This document shows, in pieces, positions 61,402 through 64,000 of a stretch of 64,000 nucleotides of DNA; position 1 is the stretch's first letter; the number at the start of each line of letters is the position of its first letter. The stretch lies in NCBI GenBank assembly GCA_020634375.1, contig JACKBX010000003.1:626659-690658 (forward strand). The letters run 5' to 3'. Source of the DNA: Ardenticatenaceae bacterium. GTDB taxonomy: Bacteria; Chloroflexota; Anaerolineae; Promineifilales; Promineifilaceae. A model generated the notes under the pieces. That model was given only the letters and a program-made list of their open reading frames with translations. It had not been told where the DNA came from and did not search any database. Position numbers and translations under genes: made by a program.

Positions 61402-63696
61402 ATGAAAAAAATATATCGTCTCGTATTTATTGTTTTCAGTTTACTAACCATCATTCTACTGTTTTCTAAGGGAGATACACCTTTGGTATTTGCCTATAAC
61501 GGTGATTATGCCCTCGAATTTGATGGAACCACAGATTACATCATTCTCGACGAGACAAGTAGTATCATGGCCCCAACATGGGTAGATACAAAAACAGTTA
61601 GTTTATGGATTAAACCAACCGGCACACCTTTTTGCCTAGCACCAGCAGATGTAGCTCGATGTGACAATATCTTTGGAGATCGTGCCCGATGGTGGGGAAT
61701 CTCACGCGGGGATATTGGTGGACAAGACCGAATTTGGATCTGGAACTACGATGGTGATTATGACCGTATTGGCGTTGAATACACCGTTGATGAATGGGCT
61801 CACATTACTCTAGTCCATGATGGTGGTGTTTTATATGCCTATAAAAATGGGGTTGAAGTCGGGCAAACACCTAGCAGCACCACAGAGCAACCCAACACTG
61901 GAGCACTCCCTATCCTCTATATTGGCGGGATGATCATCAATAGTTCGAGAAATTACACATTTGAAGGCGCAATTGATGAATTGCGTATTTGGAATACGGC
62001 ACGCACAGGGGACGAAATCCGGCGAGATATGTATCGAACAGACTTAGGGGGCGATCCGAACCTCGCAGCTTACTATACCATGGTTGATGGAAGCGGAACT
62101 AGTTTGACCGATGATACAGGTAATGGATGGTCTGGAACACTTTATGATGGCTCGGGTACAGTACCTGGGGATGGAGCCTATGCACAATGGGTTACATCCG
62201 GCGCATTTACTGGCCCACGCAACGCATTAACATTCGATGGGATAGATGACCAGGTAAGCCTTGGTACTAACACCTTTACATTTTTGGGAAGTAGTTGGGC
62301 CAGTACCAAATCAGCTGAGGTGTGGATAAATCCGGTTGGCCCACCGCCCGTCATTACGTCACCTGATGGAGCCGCATTGGGGGACCAGGTTATCGGCAAC
62401 GGAAATTGGGGAATTGCCCGTGCCCAAATTGATGGGGAAGATCGTATCTGGATTTACAACAATGATGGGGGCGAAGATCGCATCGGCATTCCGTACACCA
62501 CTGACGAGTGGGCACAGATCGCCCTGACACATGATGGTGGCACGCTGACGGCTTACAAAAATGGCGTTGAAGTAGGCAGTATCCCTAGTGGAAACACTGG
62601 CACAGACACAAATCTTGTCATTGGTGATTTATTTGGAGGACAGATTGATGAAGTGCGTTTATGGAGTGATGCCCGCACACAAACAGAAATTCAGGATAAT
62701 ATGTTTGCTAGCATTGCTCATAATGAAGCAGGGTTGGCTGCCTACTATCGCATGGATCAGGAAAACGACAGTTCCGTTTCCACCGTTTACGACTCTGCCC
62801 AAGATCCGACAACTGCCCACAACGGCACAATGAACAATATGGCCCCAGCCAGCGACTGGACAACCTCCACAGCCTTCACCACTTGGCTTGGCGGGGATAG
62901 CAGCGATTGGGCCAGCGGTGGCAATTGGAGTGGTTACGCGGTTCCCACCAGCAGCGACAATGTTGGCATTAAAAACTATCTCGCCAGCAACACACCTGTC
63001 ATCACTGCCACAGCCAGTGCGAACAACCTGCTCATTGCCAGCAGCGCAACCCTTAATATCAACAGCGGCGGTAGCTTACGCGCTGATGGTCTGTGGATCA
63101 ATAATGGCACGCTCAACAACAGCGGCACACTGCAACAGCAGCAAGCTGTAGATGGAACCGCGCCAGTGCAATTCTTTGCCGATGGTAACTATGGCCCCTT
63201 CACCATTGACGGAAACGGGTTCAACTTAGGGGACACGATGATAACCGTGCGTGCCCTGGCGAACTGCACCACTGGCCCAGAAGCGACCGTGCAACGCTGC
63301 ATAGACATCACGCCAACCAATTCACCAACGACAAGTGACCCAGGTTCTATTCTTACCTTCTCGTTCCTTAACAGCGAACTGAACACGAATGCTTGCAATT
63401 CGCTACTTGCTTATCATTGGAATGGGGGTGGATGGGACGAGTTAACGCGGGATGGGACATTTGGTACAGACGGCCGTCAATGTAGCACAGAACCGTACCA
63501 ATTAAAGGTAACAGGGGTGCAAGATTTCTCGCCGTTTATGCTGACAACAGCGAACAATCCTACGGCCGTTACCCTCCAAACCATCTCCGCCACCAGCAAC
63601 ACCGTTCCCACCGCCCTTTTAGCTGCTGGACTCATGACAATGAGCACATTCATCTTGCTCATTCAGCGCCGAAAAAAGCAAACACAACACATCTGA
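61402..63696 (+). CDS. Secreted LamG protein with a C-terminal membrane anchor
   Basis: A 764-residue exported protein. It has a signal peptide (about 5-31, RLVFIVFSLLTIILLFSKGDTPLVFA) and two LamG modules (about 33-268 and 275-490; GDYALEFDGTTDYIILDET, FGDRARWWGISRG, GAIDELRIWN). A segment WLGGDSSDWASGGNWSGYAVPTSSDNVGI follows, typical of beta-helix or choice-of-anchor proteins, then a domain that resembles a C-terminal sorting module (VRALANCTTGP, YHWNGGGWDEL). The end is a helix with a basic tail: NTVPTALLAAGLMTMSTFILL then IQRRKKQTQHI. Its DNA is clearly richer in A and T than its neighbours, and it lacks ACGGCCGT over its first ~2 kb. It is a homologue of the preceding gene. Confidence 0.87.
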   Translation: MKKIYRLVFIVFSLLTIILLFSKGDTPLVFAYNGDYALEFDGTTDYIILDETSSIMAPTWVDTKTVSLWIKPTGTPFCLAPADVARCDNIFGDRARWWGISRGDIGGQDRIWIWNYDGDYDRIGVEYTVDEWAHITLVHDGGVLYAYKNGVEVGQTPSSTTEQPNTGALPILYIGGMIINSSRNYTFEGAIDELRIWNTARTGDEIRRDMYRTDLGGDPNLAAYYTMVDGSGTSLTDDTGNGWSGTLYDGSGTVPGDGAYAQWVTSGAFTGPRNALTFDGIDDQVSLGTNTFTFLGSSWASTKSAEVWINPVGPPPVITSPDGAALGDQVIGNGNWGIARAQIDGEDRIWIYNNDGGEDRIGIPYTTDEWAQIALTHDGGTLTAYKNGVEVGSIPSGNTGTDTNLVIGDLFGGQIDEVRLWSDARTQTEIQDNMFASIAHNEAGLAAYYRMDQENDSSVSTVYDSAQDPTTAHNGTMNNMAPASDWTTSTAFTTWLGGDSSDWASGGNWSGYAVPTSSDNVGIKNYLASNTPVITATASANNLLIASSATLNINSGGSLRADGLWINNGTLNNSGTLQQQQAVDGTAPVQFFADGNYGPFTIDGNGFNLGDTMITVRALANCTTGPEATVQRCIDITPTNSPTTSDPGSILTFSFLNSELNTNACNSLLAYHWNGGGWDELTRDGTFGTDGRQCSTEPYQLKVTGVQDFSPFMLTTANNPTAVTLQTISATSNTVPTALLAAGLMTMSTFILLIQRRKKQTQHI

Positions 63697-63698
63697 CC

Positions 63699-63734
63699 AA
63701 AAAGCCTGCCGGAATTTGCGGCAGGCTTTTTTTA
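63699..63734. terminator. Bidirectional rho-independent terminator
   Basis: AAAAGCCTGCC and GGCAGGCTTTT pair around an 8-9-nt loop, with T runs on both strands. It serves the LamG gene and the convergent gene that starts beyond the right edge. Confidence 0.92.
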
Positions 63735-64000
63735 TTCTTCAACCGGGGCTGAACGGGCTGCCTGTTCCTTTCTCGAATCGCGGATGATTTTGACAATCAT
63801 CCACACCACCCCCACATCTAGCAGCGCCGCCGCAAACAACTCCACGTCATAATAGCCGCCCCAAATCAAGTCCGCCACCTGTGGGTCATGCGGCAAATAC
63901 CGCGCCGTCACCTGCGAACCCTGCGAAAAAATGAGGCAAAAATCCACGCCCACCCGCGTGTTTTTCTGGCGTGTCACACCATCCACCGTGTAGGCAAAAT
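63732..64000 (-). CDS. DUF3592-like membrane protein (partial)
   Basis: The C-terminal ~89 residues of a gene that starts beyond the window. The open frame (FAYTVDGVTRQKNTRVGVDF, then QGSQVTARYLPHDPQVADLIWG) matches the pattern of DUF3592 proteins: a short extracytoplasmic beta domain with Y.VDG and V.Y.P.DP..A. A membrane helix (FAAALLDVGVVWMIVKII) and a short charged tail end it. The GTG at 63986 is unlikely to be the real start. The function is unknown. Confidence 0.65.
   Translation of the reverse strand, partial: FAYTVDGVTRQKNTRVGVDFCLIFSQGSQVTARYLPHDPQVADLIWGGYYDVELFAAALLDVGVVWMIVKIIRDSRKEQAARSAPVEE

Larger units (their letters stand above)
174..63569. repeat. Dispersed octamer palindrome ACGGCCGT (about 130 copies)
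   Basis: The self-complementary word ACGGCCGT is scattered over the whole window. I counted roughly 130 copies by eye, the first at 174-181 and the last near 63562. The flanks are often extended to AACGGCCGTT or GAAACGGCCGTT. Nearly all copies lie inside coding regions on both strands, where the word reads as Thr-Ala-Val, (N/D/H/Y)-Gly-Arg or x-Arg-Pro depending on frame. One-mismatch forms (TCGGCCGT, GCGGCCGT, ACGGCCGC) are much rarer. About one or two copies would be expected by chance at this base composition. The start and end given are those of the scatter, not of a continuous element. Confidence 0.95.

Noticed and set aside
174..63569. ACGGCCGT as a restriction-avoidance or simple GC effect
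   Set aside because: Avoidance would give too few copies, not too many, and single-mismatch variants are much rarer than the perfect word.

Overview
The window looks like a chromosomal segment of a member of the Chloroflexota, probably an Anaerolineae-type or Ardenticatenia-type filament (inference; no 16S or ribosomal marker is present). The clues are many GT-C membrane glycosyltransferases, tandem DUF4349 lipoproteins, three M42 peptidases in a row, very large secreted Ig-like, LamG and FG-GAP proteins, a BTAD/NB-ARC regulator, and a short C-terminal tail of the type YLPVVLR on exported proteins. I see no phage, IS element, tRNA, rRNA or CRISPR array.

Layout. 1-7000: the 3' end of an unknown gene, a terminator, two membrane glycosyltransferase-like genes (minus), a third (plus), and uvrC (plus). 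7000-14850 (minus): a secreted CARDB/PKD-like/InlB-repeat protein with a frameshifted 3' end, a PD40 beta-propeller exoprotein, a 580-bp non-coding stretch with a 42-bp minisatellite, and two DUF4349 genes. 15000-17350 (plus): a degenerate phosphotransferase, a DUF456 protein and a small membrane protein. 17400-21220 (minus): three M42 aminopeptidases and a Thr/Pro-rich anchored protein. 21356-24750 (plus): a large hybrid-sensor histidine kinase. 24880-36000 (minus): rluD, a methyltransferase, an iron-uptake locus (dtxR, feoA, a YfhO/glycosyltransferase fusion, a split feoB, feoC) and aspartokinase. 36161-49125 (minus): a 4068-residue exoprotein, an MmpS-like lipoprotein and a small protein. 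49270-58421 (plus): a BTAD-NB-ARC-TPR regulator and a compact cluster of acyl carrier protein, AMP-forming ligase, AsnB-type amidotransferase, NadE-like amide synthetase and membrane acyltransferase. 58552-63696 (plus): two LamG exoproteins. The last 270 bp hold a partial DUF3592-like gene (minus).

Two window-wide patterns are the most interesting content. First, the 8-bp palindrome ACGGCCGT occurs about 130 times (hand count), roughly one per 480 bp against about one or two expected by chance. It lies almost only inside genes and is read as Thr-Ala-Val, x-Gly-Arg or x-Arg-Pro. It recalls the cyanobacterial HIP1 octamer or DNA-uptake words. Second, more than twenty loci carry short arrays of degenerate 7-bp repeats, often as two inverted arms forming a hairpin. 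They sit at gene ends, where they frequently supply the stop codon, and in a few cases in frame inside genes. They recall the heptameric STRR repeats of cyanobacteria.

Functionally the region is dominated by cell-surface biology (glycosyltransferases, giant adhesin-like or structural exoproteins, lectin-like proteins, acyl and amide modification), together with a DtxR-controlled ferrous iron transporter and a few housekeeping genes (uvrC, rluD, aspartokinase).
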